From: Magnetococcales bacterium
GTDB taxonomy: Bacteria; Pseudomonadota; Magnetococcia; Magnetococcales; Magnetaquicoccaceae
Length of the DNA stretch: 49,636 nt
Reading direction: 5' to 3'
Assembly (NCBI GenBank): GCA_015232825.1
Contig: JADFYY010000005.1
Location: 1-49,636, forward strand
This document shows positions 18,901 to 27,179 of the stretch, piece after piece. The translations under genes and the position numbers were made by a program. A model generated the notes under the pieces. That model did not search any database and was not told the origin of the DNA. It was given only the letters and a program-made list of their open reading frames with translations. Numbering within the stretch: position 1 is the first letter of the stretch; every line of letters starts with the position of its first letter.

Positions 18901-19803
18901 CTGGTCTTCATGGACATTCAGATGCCAGATTTGGATGGTTATCAGACAACGGAATTGATTCGAGCCAATGGTAAAAATCAGGATTTACCGATTGTTGCCA
19001 TGACCGCGCATGCCATGGTGGGGGAACGGGAAAAATGTTTGGCGCGCGGTATGAATGATCACGTTGCTAAGCCTATTGAGGTCAATAAGTTATATGAATG
19101 TCTCCAGAGATGGATTCAACCGGGTGAACGGGAACCTCTCCCTGAATCTGTAGATCATGGAACAGATTTTCAATTGCCCGCCGATTTGCCAGGGATTCAG
19201 GTAGCCGCAGCCTTGCAACGAGTGAAGGGCAACAAGGAGCTTTTGGCCAAGTTGATTGTCCATTTTGGTGATTCTGCATCGGGGGTGATCAGTCAGATCC
19301 GCGATAAGATTCAGCTTGGCGAGCGTGAATCGGCAGCCAAGATGGCTCATACCATCAAGGGGATTGCCGGGAATATTTCGGCGGTCGCGTTGTATGAGAG
19401 CGTTTTGGAACTGGAGTCTGCCCTCAAGAGAGGAGAGGATAACCGGTTGCTTGATGGCCATTTGGAACATTTTGAAATAGAATTGGCTAGAGTGATGCGG
19501 TCTGTGGCCCTTTTGCGGGAGCTGTTATTGGTTAAGCCAAGGCCTGTGGAAACCGATGAAGAGGTGAGTGCGCTGGATTTGGAAAAGGTGACTCCAGTGC
19601 TTTTGGACCTGCGGTCACTGTTGGAATCGCATAATCTGCAGGCCAGAAAAGCCATTGGACCGTTGCGTGATCTTTTGCGTGGGAATCCTTTGCTGTCGCA
19701 TCTGGACCAACTGGAGGGACACATGAACAAATTGGATTTTTCCAGTGCTACTAAGGTTTTGAATGAAATCTTGCAAATGCAGGGCATAAATCCAGGGGGG
19801 TGA
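15949..19803 (+). CDS. Membrane hybrid histidine kinase, GAF-HisKA-HATPase-REC2-Hpt
   Basis: A 1284-residue inner-membrane sensor. TM1 (about 13-35) and TM2 (about 291-310) flank a 250-residue periplasmic domain that resembles a Cache-type sensor in predicted layout. After a HAMP-like linker comes a GAF domain (365-515), then HisKA with H550 (M-S-H-E-I-R-T-P-M-N), HATPase (650-765), REC1 with D843, REC2 with D989 and Hpt with H1134 (A-H-T-I-K-G), and a final helical module (1210-1284) also found in sister kinases. Its ATG overlaps the stop of the binding-protein gene, so the two are co-translated and probably sense one periplasmic ligand. It is the first of four kinases in a row and its Hpt could feed the stand-alone receivers of the next genes. 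Confidence 0.93.
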   Translation: MTFSFPRLTLAIKTVFFGILISLVVGVILDYFLSNIFLHQTSIALNAELSREIRSVRFRLKQYKSQIPATMALLAENKRMIPFVVGQKMAQEGLIRHKRLPPWLPLVGVWQNMHAELILLLNANGEAREFYFPDKKGVDLPRWLQESLPLIFAKSLGQLLVSEQDGLIRLINTTPVRDSDGKVVAHLMMMSSFNDHLLESLFPFTGSDDLGVAIVEDSPSRVVADNLPDSLQPSMQAGQKDQHGILNEDGDYLLIGKDYDDDGDTESRIKVSVFVSKKRAALFSEQLLSVERKMQFALAAVLVLAFLVMALRKVKQIRELTFRMLGLSQKELGFTLNVHAKGDELAILEDSFTKLWEKNRWTHNSRNNINKILRSGLETRSLKEELQKDIVLALEGFSDFTVGMGAIFLVDEATQELVMVASVGMPQELLKKCDRVAQGGCLCGRAWESRQQIFADCIDERYDNKVEEILPHGTYSLPILIDRAVIGVLVVYTRDAHPHQADEEEYLWTVVHTLAGRIERHRTDQQLAKAKENAEKANLSKSEFLANMSHEIRTPMNAITGLGYLLLKTGLTKKQRDYMEKIQYSSRSLLGILNDILDFSKIEANKLVLEEVEFSLETVLGNVTDLIVAKAADKGVEFFHFINPSLPKTLIGDPLRLGQILLNLATNAVKFTENGEILITVEEDHADEESIWLKCSVQDQGIGLTEEQVGKLFKAFAQADSSTTRKYGGTGLGLTICERLVGMMDGQISVSSEFGKGSIFSFTARFGRVVNPVDVVRALPTLDRTRVLVVDDSETSCMIFRELLLSFSAHVQVATLTSGQEAIDELQRAQRSGEPSYDLILMDWQMPGMDGIETVERIKADLQLVKQPAIIMVTAFAREEILEQVEKCNLDGFLAKPVSPSALLNSIMEVFQMDNPGATSKVVESSELEERLKASIRGARILLVDDNEINQQVGREILEELGLRVVVTNSGRQALALIEQETFDLVFMDIQMPDLDGYQTTELIRANGKNQDLPIVAMTAHAMVGEREKCLARGMNDHVAKPIEVNKLYECLQRWIQPGEREPLPESVDHGTDFQLPADLPGIQVAAALQRVKGNKELLAKLIVHFGDSASGVISQIRDKIQLGERESAAKMAHTIKGIAGNISAVALYESVLELESALKRGEDNRLLDGHLEHFEIELARVMRSVALLRELLLVKPRPVETDEEVSALDLEKVTPVLLDLRSLLESHNLQARKAIGPLRDLLRGNPLLSHLDQLEGHMNKLDFSSATKVLNEILQMQGINPGG

Positions 19804-19807
19804 AAAA

Positions 19808-22800
19808 GTGGGGATGGATTCGCATTGTCCGGTCATTTTAGTTGTGGATGATGAACCGGTCAATATTGAGGTATTGAACGCAGTCTTGCAAGATGATTAT
19901 AACGTCCTGTTTGCCACCAATGGTTTGGATGCGCTACAGATTGCCGCGACCCATCGGCCAGACTTGATCTTGCTTGATATCATGCTACCAGAGATGGATG
20001 GGCGTGAGGTTTTGTCTCGACTCCAAGCCGATGTCAACTTGTGTGATATTCCGGTGATCTTTGTCACGGCCATGAGCGGGGAGGGAGAGGAGGCCGCAGG
20101 ATTGGAATTGGGTGCGGTCGATTATATGACCAAACCGATCAATCCGGCTGTGGTCCATCTTAGAGTCAAAAATCAACTGGAACTCAAACAACACCGCACC
20201 CGACTCGAAGAGATCGTCAAGGTGCGCACCGCCGAATTGATTCACGCCCGCGATGAAGCCCGCGAACAAGAAGAGTTGCTCTGGACGGTCTTTGCCTCCT
20301 CACTGGATGTTTTCATCATGATTGATGAACAGGGCAAGGTGCTTGAGTTCAACCCAGCGGCGGAAAAATTGTTCGGATTTACCCGGTCGCAGGTGATCGG
20401 GCAGGAGGTGGTGGATTTTATTGTTCCGCCAGAATGGCGGGAGGCGCATCGTCAGGCACTGGTTAGGTTCAAGAAGCAGTTTGACACCGGGGAGTGGACC
20501 CCGATTAGACGGCGAGTGACCTTCGACGGTTTGCGCGCCGATGGCAAGCTTGTTGACTTGGAAATTGCCATCTCATCGATTGTATCGCAAGGACGACCCA
20601 TTTATACCGCTTTTATGCGAGATATCACCAGTTATAAACAGGTGATGCTCTCCTTGAATGCCGCTTTAGGAACCGCTGAGGACTCTTTCCGTGCCAAGGA
20701 TCTTTTTCTGGCCAACATGAGCCATGAAATCCGTACCCCGATGAACGGCGTATTGGGTATGATCGACTTGGCTCTTGGGGTCGAACTGTCAGACAAGGCT
20801 CGTAATTTTCTCTCTCAGGCCAAATCATCGTCGCATATTTTATTGCGGGTGATTAACGATATTTTGGATTATTCCAAGATGGAGGCTGGCAGGCTGATCA
20901 TGGAATCGGTGGATTTTTATCTGGGGGATGTCTTAGAAGATGCCATCAACTTGTTCCGGCAGGTGGCCATTGATAAGGATCTGGAGTTGGTGGTTTCCGC
21001 CCCTCCCCAATCGATTGGTGTTTTAGTTGGTGATCGTTTGCGTATTCAGCAGGTTCTGGTTAACCTCGTTGGGAATGCCGTTAAATTTACGCGGGCAGGG
21101 GATATTTGTCTCAAGGCGGTTTTGGTCGAACAGACCGAAGAGATGGTGCGTATTGAGTTTTCCATTAAGGATACTGGCATTGGGATTAGCGATGAACAGG
21201 TCGCTTTGCTGTTTACCCCTTTTGTGCAGGCTGACAGCAGCGTTACCCGGAAATTCGGTGGAACTGGGCTTGGTCTGACCATTTGTAAGCGTCTGGTGGA
21301 GATGATGGGCGGTAAGATCTGGGTGAACAGTACACCTGGCAAAGGGAGCCGGTTCTCTTTCACTGTGGTTTTGGGACGCAACCATCAGACGGTACCCTAT
21401 TCGCCCATTGTTCCAGAAGACCTCAAAGGCCTTAAAACATTGGTGGTTGAGGACAATGTGGAAGCTCAGTTGGTGGCCATGGACATGCTCCAACATCTTG
21501 GCATGGAAACGACTTGTGTCGATTCTGGTGAACACTGTTTGGAGACGTTAAAATTGGCCGCAGATCAGGGATCGCCTTTTGACTTGATTTTGTTGGATTG
21601 GCAGCTGCCGGGCCTGAATGGTCTTGCCGTCGCCAAGGTGATTATGGAGTGGGCCACGCGACCGAAAATCATCATTATGACCGCTTTCGGCAAAGAGGAG
21701 ATCATTCAAGATGCCAATCGACAAGGCGTGGATGCCTGTTTGATCAAGCCAATGACCCCCTCTTTGTTGCTGGATACCATTTTGGATGTTTTCGGAAAAA
21801 CGGTCACCAAAATTTATGATGCCAATTTGCATGGCGTTGAAAGGGTGGAAGTGATTCGCAGGGTTGGAGGTGCGCAGGTATTGTTGGTTGAAGATAATCT
21901 GATCAACCAGCATGTGGCTCAGGAGATGTTGGATAGCGTCGGCGTGGTCACAACGTTGGCCAATAATGGTCAGGAGGCCATTCAGATATTAAGCAACCAG
22001 AAATTTGAACTGGTGTTCATGGATGTGCAGATGCCGGTGATGGATGGTTATAAGGCCACCCGCAAGCTACGTTCTATGGAAATGTTTCAGGATTTGCCAA
22101 TTATTGCCATGACCGCTCACGCCTTGGCTGGCGATAGGGAGAACTGTCTGGCCGCTGGCATGAATGATTATCTGCCAAAACCCATTGACATCAACCAACT
22201 CTTCCAGATTCTGGTTAAATGGATCAACCCGCAGCACAATCCGGTGAATGTGAGTGCCTTGCTGGCCAAGGCCGCAGAGAATCAACAGAGTCAGATGAGT
22301 ATGGGTGATTGGCCTGGTATCCAGGTTCAAGATGCCTTGGTGCGGTTGGGATCCTCTTTGGATTTCTACAAAACCATGTGGTGGGATTTTATGCGTGATC
22401 ATCAGCAGGTGGTGGAGGAGATTCGGACCGCTTTGTTTGTGGTGGGAGATGATGAGATGGGTCGAAGTCGGGCCCATACCTTGAAAGGGGTTGCGGGGAA
22501 TTTGGGGGCTAGGGAATTGTCCTTGGCTGCTAGTGCCTTGGAACAAAGCATTCATGCCAAAATGCGTCATGAATGGGGGGGGCTGTTGGAGAAATTGGAG
22601 CGTGCCATGAAACAGGTGAAAGAGTCCGTGGCCACCTTGGGTCAGACGGTTCATTCTGCTGACGAATTGACCACCTCAATGGAAAACGTGGATCGGGAGG
22701 CTGTGGCATTGCATCTGACGACCATGACCGCTTGGCTCAAGAAAGGCAACGTCAAGGCCGGTGAAAGCCTGGAGCCTTTGCATAAGTTGTTAGTTGGAAC

Positions 22801-22924
22801 GGATCTTCAGGTGGAGGTGTCAAAACTGGAAAGGGCGATGGATCAGTTTGCTTTTGACGAGGCGATTCATCACCTGGAAACCCTTGCCAATGTCTTGCAT
22901 GTGTCTATTGGAGAACAGAGATGA
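19808..22924 (+). CDS. Cytoplasmic hybrid kinase, REC-PAS-HisKA-HATPase-REC2-Hpt
   Basis: The protein has 1038 residues and no membrane spans. An N-terminal receiver (D57, L-L-D-I-M-L-P-E-M-D-G) is joined by a coiled helix to a PAS domain (155-275), then HisKA with H306, HATPase (405-520), REC2 with D597, REC3 with D739, Hpt with H890, and the C-terminal helical module (960-1035). The N-terminal receiver means it can be switched by an upstream kinase, probably the membrane kinase whose gene ends four bases earlier. I keep the GTG at 19808 because the G-rich stretch GGGGGG lies a proper distance upstream; an ATG at 19814 would shorten it by two residues. Its stop overlaps the next start (ATGA). 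Confidence 0.92.
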   Translation: MGMDSHCPVILVVDDEPVNIEVLNAVLQDDYNVLFATNGLDALQIAATHRPDLILLDIMLPEMDGREVLSRLQADVNLCDIPVIFVTAMSGEGEEAAGLELGAVDYMTKPINPAVVHLRVKNQLELKQHRTRLEEIVKVRTAELIHARDEAREQEELLWTVFASSLDVFIMIDEQGKVLEFNPAAEKLFGFTRSQVIGQEVVDFIVPPEWREAHRQALVRFKKQFDTGEWTPIRRRVTFDGLRADGKLVDLEIAISSIVSQGRPIYTAFMRDITSYKQVMLSLNAALGTAEDSFRAKDLFLANMSHEIRTPMNGVLGMIDLALGVELSDKARNFLSQAKSSSHILLRVINDILDYSKMEAGRLIMESVDFYLGDVLEDAINLFRQVAIDKDLELVVSAPPQSIGVLVGDRLRIQQVLVNLVGNAVKFTRAGDICLKAVLVEQTEEMVRIEFSIKDTGIGISDEQVALLFTPFVQADSSVTRKFGGTGLGLTICKRLVEMMGGKIWVNSTPGKGSRFSFTVVLGRNHQTVPYSPIVPEDLKGLKTLVVEDNVEAQLVAMDMLQHLGMETTCVDSGEHCLETLKLAADQGSPFDLILLDWQLPGLNGLAVAKVIMEWATRPKIIIMTAFGKEEIIQDANRQGVDACLIKPMTPSLLLDTILDVFGKTVTKIYDANLHGVERVEVIRRVGGAQVLLVEDNLINQHVAQEMLDSVGVVTTLANNGQEAIQILSNQKFELVFMDVQMPVMDGYKATRKLRSMEMFQDLPIIAMTAHALAGDRENCLAAGMNDYLPKPIDINQLFQILVKWINPQHNPVNVSALLAKAAENQQSQMSMGDWPGIQVQDALVRLGSSLDFYKTMWWDFMRDHQQVVEEIRTALFVVGDDEMGRSRAHTLKGVAGNLGARELSLAASALEQSIHAKMRHEWGGLLEKLERAMKQVKESVATLGQTVHSADELTTSMENVDREAVALHLTTMTAWLKKGNVKAGESLEPLHKLLVGTDLQVEVSKLERAMDQFAFDEAIHHLETLANVLHVSIGEQR

Positions 22925-24093
22925 ATGAAGAGATTGGAAAACCAAAAATCTTGATCGTCGATGATACACCAATCAATTTAAAATTATTGGTGAATGCTCT
23001 GAGTGCCAATTATGAGATTCTGGTTGCCACGAATGGGGAGAATGCCCTGAGGTTGGCAGAGACGGAACAACCGGATTTGATCCTTTTGGATATTATGATG
23101 CCAGAGATGGATGGATATGAAGTGTGTCGCCGGTTGAAGGCACATCCAACATTGCAAGCGATTCCGGTCATTTTTGTGACCGCTATGGAGGCCGAGGCTG
23201 CCGAGACCAAGGGGTTCATGCTTGGGGCGGTGGATTATGTGGTCAAGCCATTTAATGTCAATATTGTCAGCCTGCGCATCAAAAATCAATTGGAACTGCA
23301 ACAGTATCGTCAACATCTGGAAAAACTGGTCGAACAACGCACGGCGGAATTGGAGAAATCCAAAACATCCGCTGAATCTGGAAATCGCGCCAAACGGGAT
23401 TTTCTTATGATCATCAGTCATGAACTGCGCACTCCGCTTAACCAGATCATCGGGTATTCCGACTTGCTGGAACCCTTGCTGACGGAAGGTGAGAGCAAAA
23501 AGTTTCTTGGCAATATCACGAAAGCGGGATCATCGTTGTTGCAATTGATCGAAAATACGATTGCTTTTGTTTCCATGGAGCATGCAACCAAACGGGCGGA
23601 TTGCTCCCCTTTTTATTTGCGCGATTTTCTGGATCAATTGCAGCAGGAGTTTGCGGCGGATGCTTTGAAGAAGGGTATTCAACTGGTTTGGTCGGTTGAT
23701 GAGTCGATCCCAGATTATGTGGAAGGCGATGAAAAGCGTTTAAAATTTGCCATGCAACAACTGATCGGCAATGCAATCAAATTCACCCATGAGGGAGCTG
23801 TTTCCTTGGAAGTTCTTCCCGCCCCAGAGCGGGATCCACCAGAGCCGCCTGATACCGTGTTGTTTAAGGTGAAAGATTCCGGTATTGGGATTGCCGAGGA
23901 GTCTAATGAAACCATTTTTAAATGTTTTACACAAATTGAACCCGTGACGACACGCAAATATGGTGGGATTGGTTTGGGTTTGTCTATTGTCAAACGGTGT
24001 GTGGAACTCATGGATGGGCGGTTTTGGCATCAGAGTCAGCTTGGTAAGGGGAGTGTGTTCGCCTTCACGGTCCATTTGCCACCTGCTGGATAA
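22921..24093 (+). CDS. Receiver-histidine kinase, REC-HisKA-HATPase
   Basis: A 390-residue cytoplasmic kinase. The receiver carries D57 (I-L-L-D-I-M-M-P-E-M-D-G) and the conserved K-P-F lysine, followed by a coiled helix rich in Q, R and E, HisKA with H167 ([10 protein letters not shown]), and an HATPase_c domain with N-A-I-K-F, D-S-G-I-G-I and G-I-G-L-G-L-S. It lacks an Hpt, extra receivers and the C-terminal module of its neighbours. D57 and H167 occupy exactly the same positions as in the next gene, so the two look like a tandem duplication. The ATG overlaps the upstream stop, implying coupled translation in the kinase operon. Confidence 0.92.
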   Translation: MNEEIGKPKILIVDDTPINLKLLVNALSANYEILVATNGENALRLAETEQPDLILLDIMMPEMDGYEVCRRLKAHPTLQAIPVIFVTAMEAEAAETKGFMLGAVDYVVKPFNVNIVSLRIKNQLELQQYRQHLEKLVEQRTAELEKSKTSAESGNRAKRDFLMIISHELRTPLNQIIGYSDLLEPLLTEGESKKFLGNITKAGSSLLQLIENTIAFVSMEHATKRADCSPFYLRDFLDQLQQEFAADALKKGIQLVWSVDESIPDYVEGDEKRLKFAMQQLIGNAIKFTHEGAVSLEVLPAPERDPPEPPDTVLFKVKDSGIGIAEESNETIFKCFTQIEPVTTRKYGGIGLGLSIVKRCVELMDGRFWHQSQLGKGSVFAFTVHLPPAG

Positions 24094-24100
24094 ATTCCTT

Positions 24101-25570
24101 ATGGATAAAAACCATAACAATTCAACCATCCTTATCGTTGATGATGTGCCAATCAATATCAGGATGATTGCCTCTTTGTTGATCGGTCCGTATACACTTC
24201 TTGTCGCTAGTAATGGTCGTGATGCCATCGAGATTGCATCAAATAAGCCTGTGGATATTATTTTGCTGGATATCCAGATGCCCGAAATGGACGGGTATGA
24301 AGTCTGTAGTTTCCTGAAGAGTAATCCCGCCACATCGGACATCCCGATCATTTTTTTGACCGCCATGAACGAAACAGCCGATGAGGTCAAAGGATTGGCT
24401 TTGGGGGCGGTGGATTACATTCGCAAGCCACCCAATCCACAATTATTGCGTACCCGGATCAGCAATCAGTTGGAAATCATGATGCACCGGAATCACCTGG
24501 AAAGGTTGGTGCAAGAGAGAACCCGTGATCTGGAACATGCCAAACGGTTGCTTGCTTCCGCCAATCAGGCCAAGGCCGATTTTCTGGCGGTGATCAGCCA
24601 TGAAATGCGCACGCCGCTGAATAGTGTTATTGTTTTTTCTGATTTATTGTTGAACTCAAATCTTGCGTCAAAAGATCGGGATAATGTTCAACATATTCGC
24701 GAATCTGGTAGAGATTTATTGGATAATATCAATGAGATTTTGGATTTTGTCAATTTAGATCCCAACTCTTTCACTCTGAACACGACGCCATTCACTCTTG
24801 TAACTCTGATCGAAGAAGTGGTGAATCTTCTGGCAAAAGAGGCGGAATTGAAAGGAGTAGCTGTTTTGTTTCAGGTGGATGAGTTGGTTCCAGAATCTGT
24901 TGTGGGAGACCTGCGTCGTTTGGGGCAGGTGTTGCGTCATTTGCTCGGCAACGCGATCAAGTTTACTCGCGCAGGTCAGGTCATATTGAAGGTTTCGTCT
25001 GAGATTGAACCGGGTCAGGACAAAGCGCGGTTTACATTTAGGGTGGAAGATACGGGATGTGGCATCCCGCCAGACAAACAGCACATGATTTTTCAGCAAT
25101 TCACCCAGAGCGACGCCTCTCTGACCAGACGGCATGGGGGGGTTGGTCTTGGGTTGGCGATTTGTAAAAAATTGGTTGAAATGATGTCAGGGGAGTTGAA
25201 ACTGGTTCGTTCCGATTCATCTGGAACGGTCATTCTGTGCTGTGTAAACCTGGAAATACAAACCATTGCAACCAAGGTGAAAGGGAGGACAACTCCAGAA
25301 ACACCTGTGGAAAGGCCGCCAAGTGCCATGATTGTGGACCGGGATGCGGTGGAGCAACAGGTGACAATCATGGCGAGATGGCTGAAAAAAGGGAATCTTA
25401 AAGCGAATGAAAGCCTGGAGCCTTTGCGCAAGTTGTTGGTCGGAACCGCTTTGCAGGTAGAATTTTTTAAACTCGAACAGGCCATGGATCAGTTTTCTTT
25501 TAATGTGGCGCAAGATCACCTGGAAACCATTGCTCGGTTTTTGCGTCGTGAAAATCTCGATGCTCCTTGA
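24101..25570 (+). CDS. Receiver-histidine kinase with C-terminal helical module
   Basis: A 489-residue cytoplasmic kinase starting at the ATG seven bases after the previous stop. The frame is open further upstream (to 23960) but that lies within the preceding gene. Order: REC with D57, coiled linker, HisKA with H167 (I-S-H-E-M-R-T-P-L-N), HATPase (N-A-I-K-F, D-T-G-C-G-I, G-V-G-L-G-L-A-I), and directly after it the roughly 70-residue helical module (415-485) that in sister kinases follows an Hpt domain. No Hpt is present here. The last 610 bp (24961-25570) reappear almost unchanged at 27178-27787. It is the last gene of the operon and converges on the diguanylate cyclase. Confidence 0.92.
   Translation: MDKNHNNSTILIVDDVPINIRMIASLLIGPYTLLVASNGRDAIEIASNKPVDIILLDIQMPEMDGYEVCSFLKSNPATSDIPIIFLTAMNETADEVKGLALGAVDYIRKPPNPQLLRTRISNQLEIMMHRNHLERLVQERTRDLEHAKRLLASANQAKADFLAVISHEMRTPLNSVIVFSDLLLNSNLASKDRDNVQHIRESGRDLLDNINEILDFVNLDPNSFTLNTTPFTLVTLIEEVVNLLAKEAELKGVAVLFQVDELVPESVVGDLRRLGQVLRHLLGNAIKFTRAGQVILKVSSEIEPGQDKARFTFRVEDTGCGIPPDKQHMIFQQFTQSDASLTRRHGGVGLGLAICKKLVEMMSGELKLVRSDSSGTVILCCVNLEIQTIATKVKGRTTPETPVERPPSAMIVDRDAVEQQVTIMARWLKKGNLKANESLEPLRKLLVGTALQVEFFKLEQAMDQFSFNVAQDHLETIARFLRRENLDAP
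24961..25570 (+). repeat. Direct repeat, copy 1 (3' part of kinase gene)
   Basis: This segment is the intact source copy of a 610-bp direct repeat whose partner is 27178-27787 (constant offset 2217 bp, no gaps). I see only a handful of single-base differences until the last 25 bp, where the two ends diverge. The repeat begins abruptly inside the HATPase coding region. Confidence 0.95.
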
Positions 25571-25575
25571 TTCAG

Positions 25576-26742
25576 TCATCTTGAGGCATCGGAACTTTCC
25601 TCTGGATTGGGTTTTGCCAATAGTAGTTTTACCTTGTCCGTTTGATCGCAGATCCAGTATCCAGGTACTTTTTTGGATTCGGATTTTGACAAGTACATGA
25701 GTTTATCCGCAGATTTTACCATTTCGTCCACGGATGGAAAATTTTTCGGACCAACTTGGCTGATCCCGATGCTGAAGGAGACTGGATATTGTCCGGCCTT
25801 GTCTTCAAAGCGTTGCACAAGACGACGGCACACCTCCTGGGCTTGTTCAATCTGACAGGAGGGTAGAATGACGCAAAATTCGTCACCTCCATAGCGACAG
25901 CAGGTGTCAATCTCGCGCATTGTTGCCAACAGAGACTCACCGACATGAGCGAGAACCAAATCGCCAGTACGATGTCCTTGTGTATCGTTAATCTTTTTAA
26001 AGCCATTCAGGTCAAAATAAAGCAGTGTAATTGATTCTTCACGACGTTTGGCTATCGACAAGTCAGAGCGTAAATGATCAAAAAATGCACGCTGGTTTAA
26101 AAGTCCGGTCAGGCCATCCATGCGGGACAAGTCCTTGAGTTCTTGGGTGCGTTTGGCAATTGTGATCTCCAGATCCTGGGCATACTGTTCCAGATCCATC
26201 TGGGCAACTTCCACGGCGGCCACCAATGCGCCTGTATAGGTTTCAAAAACCAGATGAACGTCAAACATCAACAGTTTCGATAGGCTGATTTTGCGTGCTT
26301 CTGCTTCAATGCGGGAACAACTGCCATCCTTGCACTGCGCTTCTATAATTTCGTTAAGTAATATTATCAGTCGATTGACAGCCTGCATATAGAGCGATGG
26401 GGATACGCCAATACGTTTGTGGACCTTGCCAACGCGCAAACGGGTGTTTATATAAATCGCATCATAGGTGCCACTGAAAAGTTCTTGGATATAGTTTCTC
26501 ATGGAATTTTTCAGGCGGGAGAGGGTGTCGGCATCGCCAATCACCAATTGAATTTCTGAAAATTCCAATTGTTGCTTGTAAAGTCTTTCAACGATGAGTT
26601 CCAGGTTTTCATCGATGAAAGGTTTGGCGGAAAGCATGTTGCGTTGATCTTCATCGTTGATGCCAAAAAGACGTTTTCGTTCTTCTATGCGCCTTTCGGT
26701 CATTTTAAGTTGTTCCGAGAGGGTGAGTTCTGCAAGATGCAT
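25576..26742 (-). CDS. Globin-coupled diguanylate cyclase
   Basis: A 388-residue protein making cyclic di-GMP. The N-terminal 160 residues are a globin-coupled sensor: an all-helical region with R-L-R-V-G-K-V-H-K-R-I-G-V, where H108 is the likely proximal haem ligand, so the input is O2 or another gas. A linker helix (165-200) leads to a GGDEF domain with the active motif G-G-D-E-F at 285-289 and an inhibitory R-E-I-D at 276-279, correctly five residues before it. Catalysis and product inhibition should both work. I start at the ATG at 26742 with AGGAG six bases upstream; the frame extends to 26790 without a ribosome site. It stands alone and converges on the kinase operon. Confidence 0.92.
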   Translation of the reverse strand: MHLAELTLSEQLKMTERRIEERKRLFGINDEDQRNMLSAKPFIDENLELIVERLYKQQLEFSEIQLVIGDADTLSRLKNSMRNYIQELFSGTYDAIYINTRLRVGKVHKRIGVSPSLYMQAVNRLIILLNEIIEAQCKDGSCSRIEAEARKISLSKLLMFDVHLVFETYTGALVAAVEVAQMDLEQYAQDLEITIAKRTQELKDLSRMDGLTGLLNQRAFFDHLRSDLSIAKRREESITLLYFDLNGFKKINDTQGHRTGDLVLAHVGESLLATMREIDTCCRYGGDEFCVILPSCQIEQAQEVCRRLVQRFEDKAGQYPVSFSIGISQVGPKNFPSVDEMVKSADKLMYLSKSESKKVPGYWICDQTDKVKLLLAKPNPEESSDASR

Positions 26743-26819
26743 TTTTTGCTCCTGATGTTTGAGGATGGTTTCATCGGCATTCAGTATCATGGCAATGATA
26801 AAGAATTAGATATTGAAGA

Positions 26820-27068
26820 TCAATGTGGAAAAAATTGTTTTAGAATGAGCGTAATAATGCCGCCAACCGTAATTGCTGTTCCCCATTTGAGAGGAGCCAG
26901 TTCGGCTGCCATGCGTAGTTCAAGCTCTTTTAAGTCGCGCCTGACATCTAAGATATCCCCCCCTAGTGGCCATCTCTTTCAACTGGGCTTCCTTGAAGGC
27001 ATCAGAAATCGCTTCAGCTTGTTTTTCTTCCACGCTTTAAGCGTATCAAATGCAACGGCAGCGGTCAT
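26820..27068 (-). pseudogene. Frameshifted DUF1640-like coiled-coil protein gene
   Basis: Read on the - strand, the ATG at 27068 starts M-T-A-A-V-A-F-D-T-L-K. The frame then breaks, continues in another frame as V-E-E-K-Q-A-E-A-I-S-D-A-F-K-E-A-Q, breaks again at a run of seven G (C on +, 26956-26962 area), and finishes in a third frame as R-R-D-L-K-E-L-E-L-R-M-A-A-E-L-A-P-L-K-W-G followed by a hydrophobic tail V-G-G-I-I-T-L-I-L-K and a stop at 26820. This is the layout of small DUF1640-type proteins (coiled coil plus C-terminal membrane anchor). Removing one G from the homopolymer would mend the second break; the first looks like a deletion. The piece is part of the duplicated mosaic. Confidence 0.65.
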
Positions 27069-27127
27069 AATCGATTCTCCATGTCTGATGTTGATGACAT
27101 CAATAAAAATAACACAATTTTTCACCA

Positions 27128-27179
27128 GACGGCATTATTTTTTTAGATGTTTAAATCCGATTGATCAGCGACAGGATGT
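27128..27179 (-). pseudogene. Duplicated 3' end of cheB
   Basis: About 50 bp here match 28950-29004, which holds the last codons of cheB and its downstream sequence; the core ATCCGATTGATCAGCGACAG is identical, with a few mismatches and a 5-base gap upstream. The match ends exactly where the kinase fragment begins, so this is the right end of a duplicated unit. Confidence 0.8.

Noticed and set aside
23960-24100. Extended N-terminus for the 489-residue kinase
   Set aside because: The extra 47 codons lie inside the preceding kinase gene and the receiver domain begins normally from the ATG at 24101.
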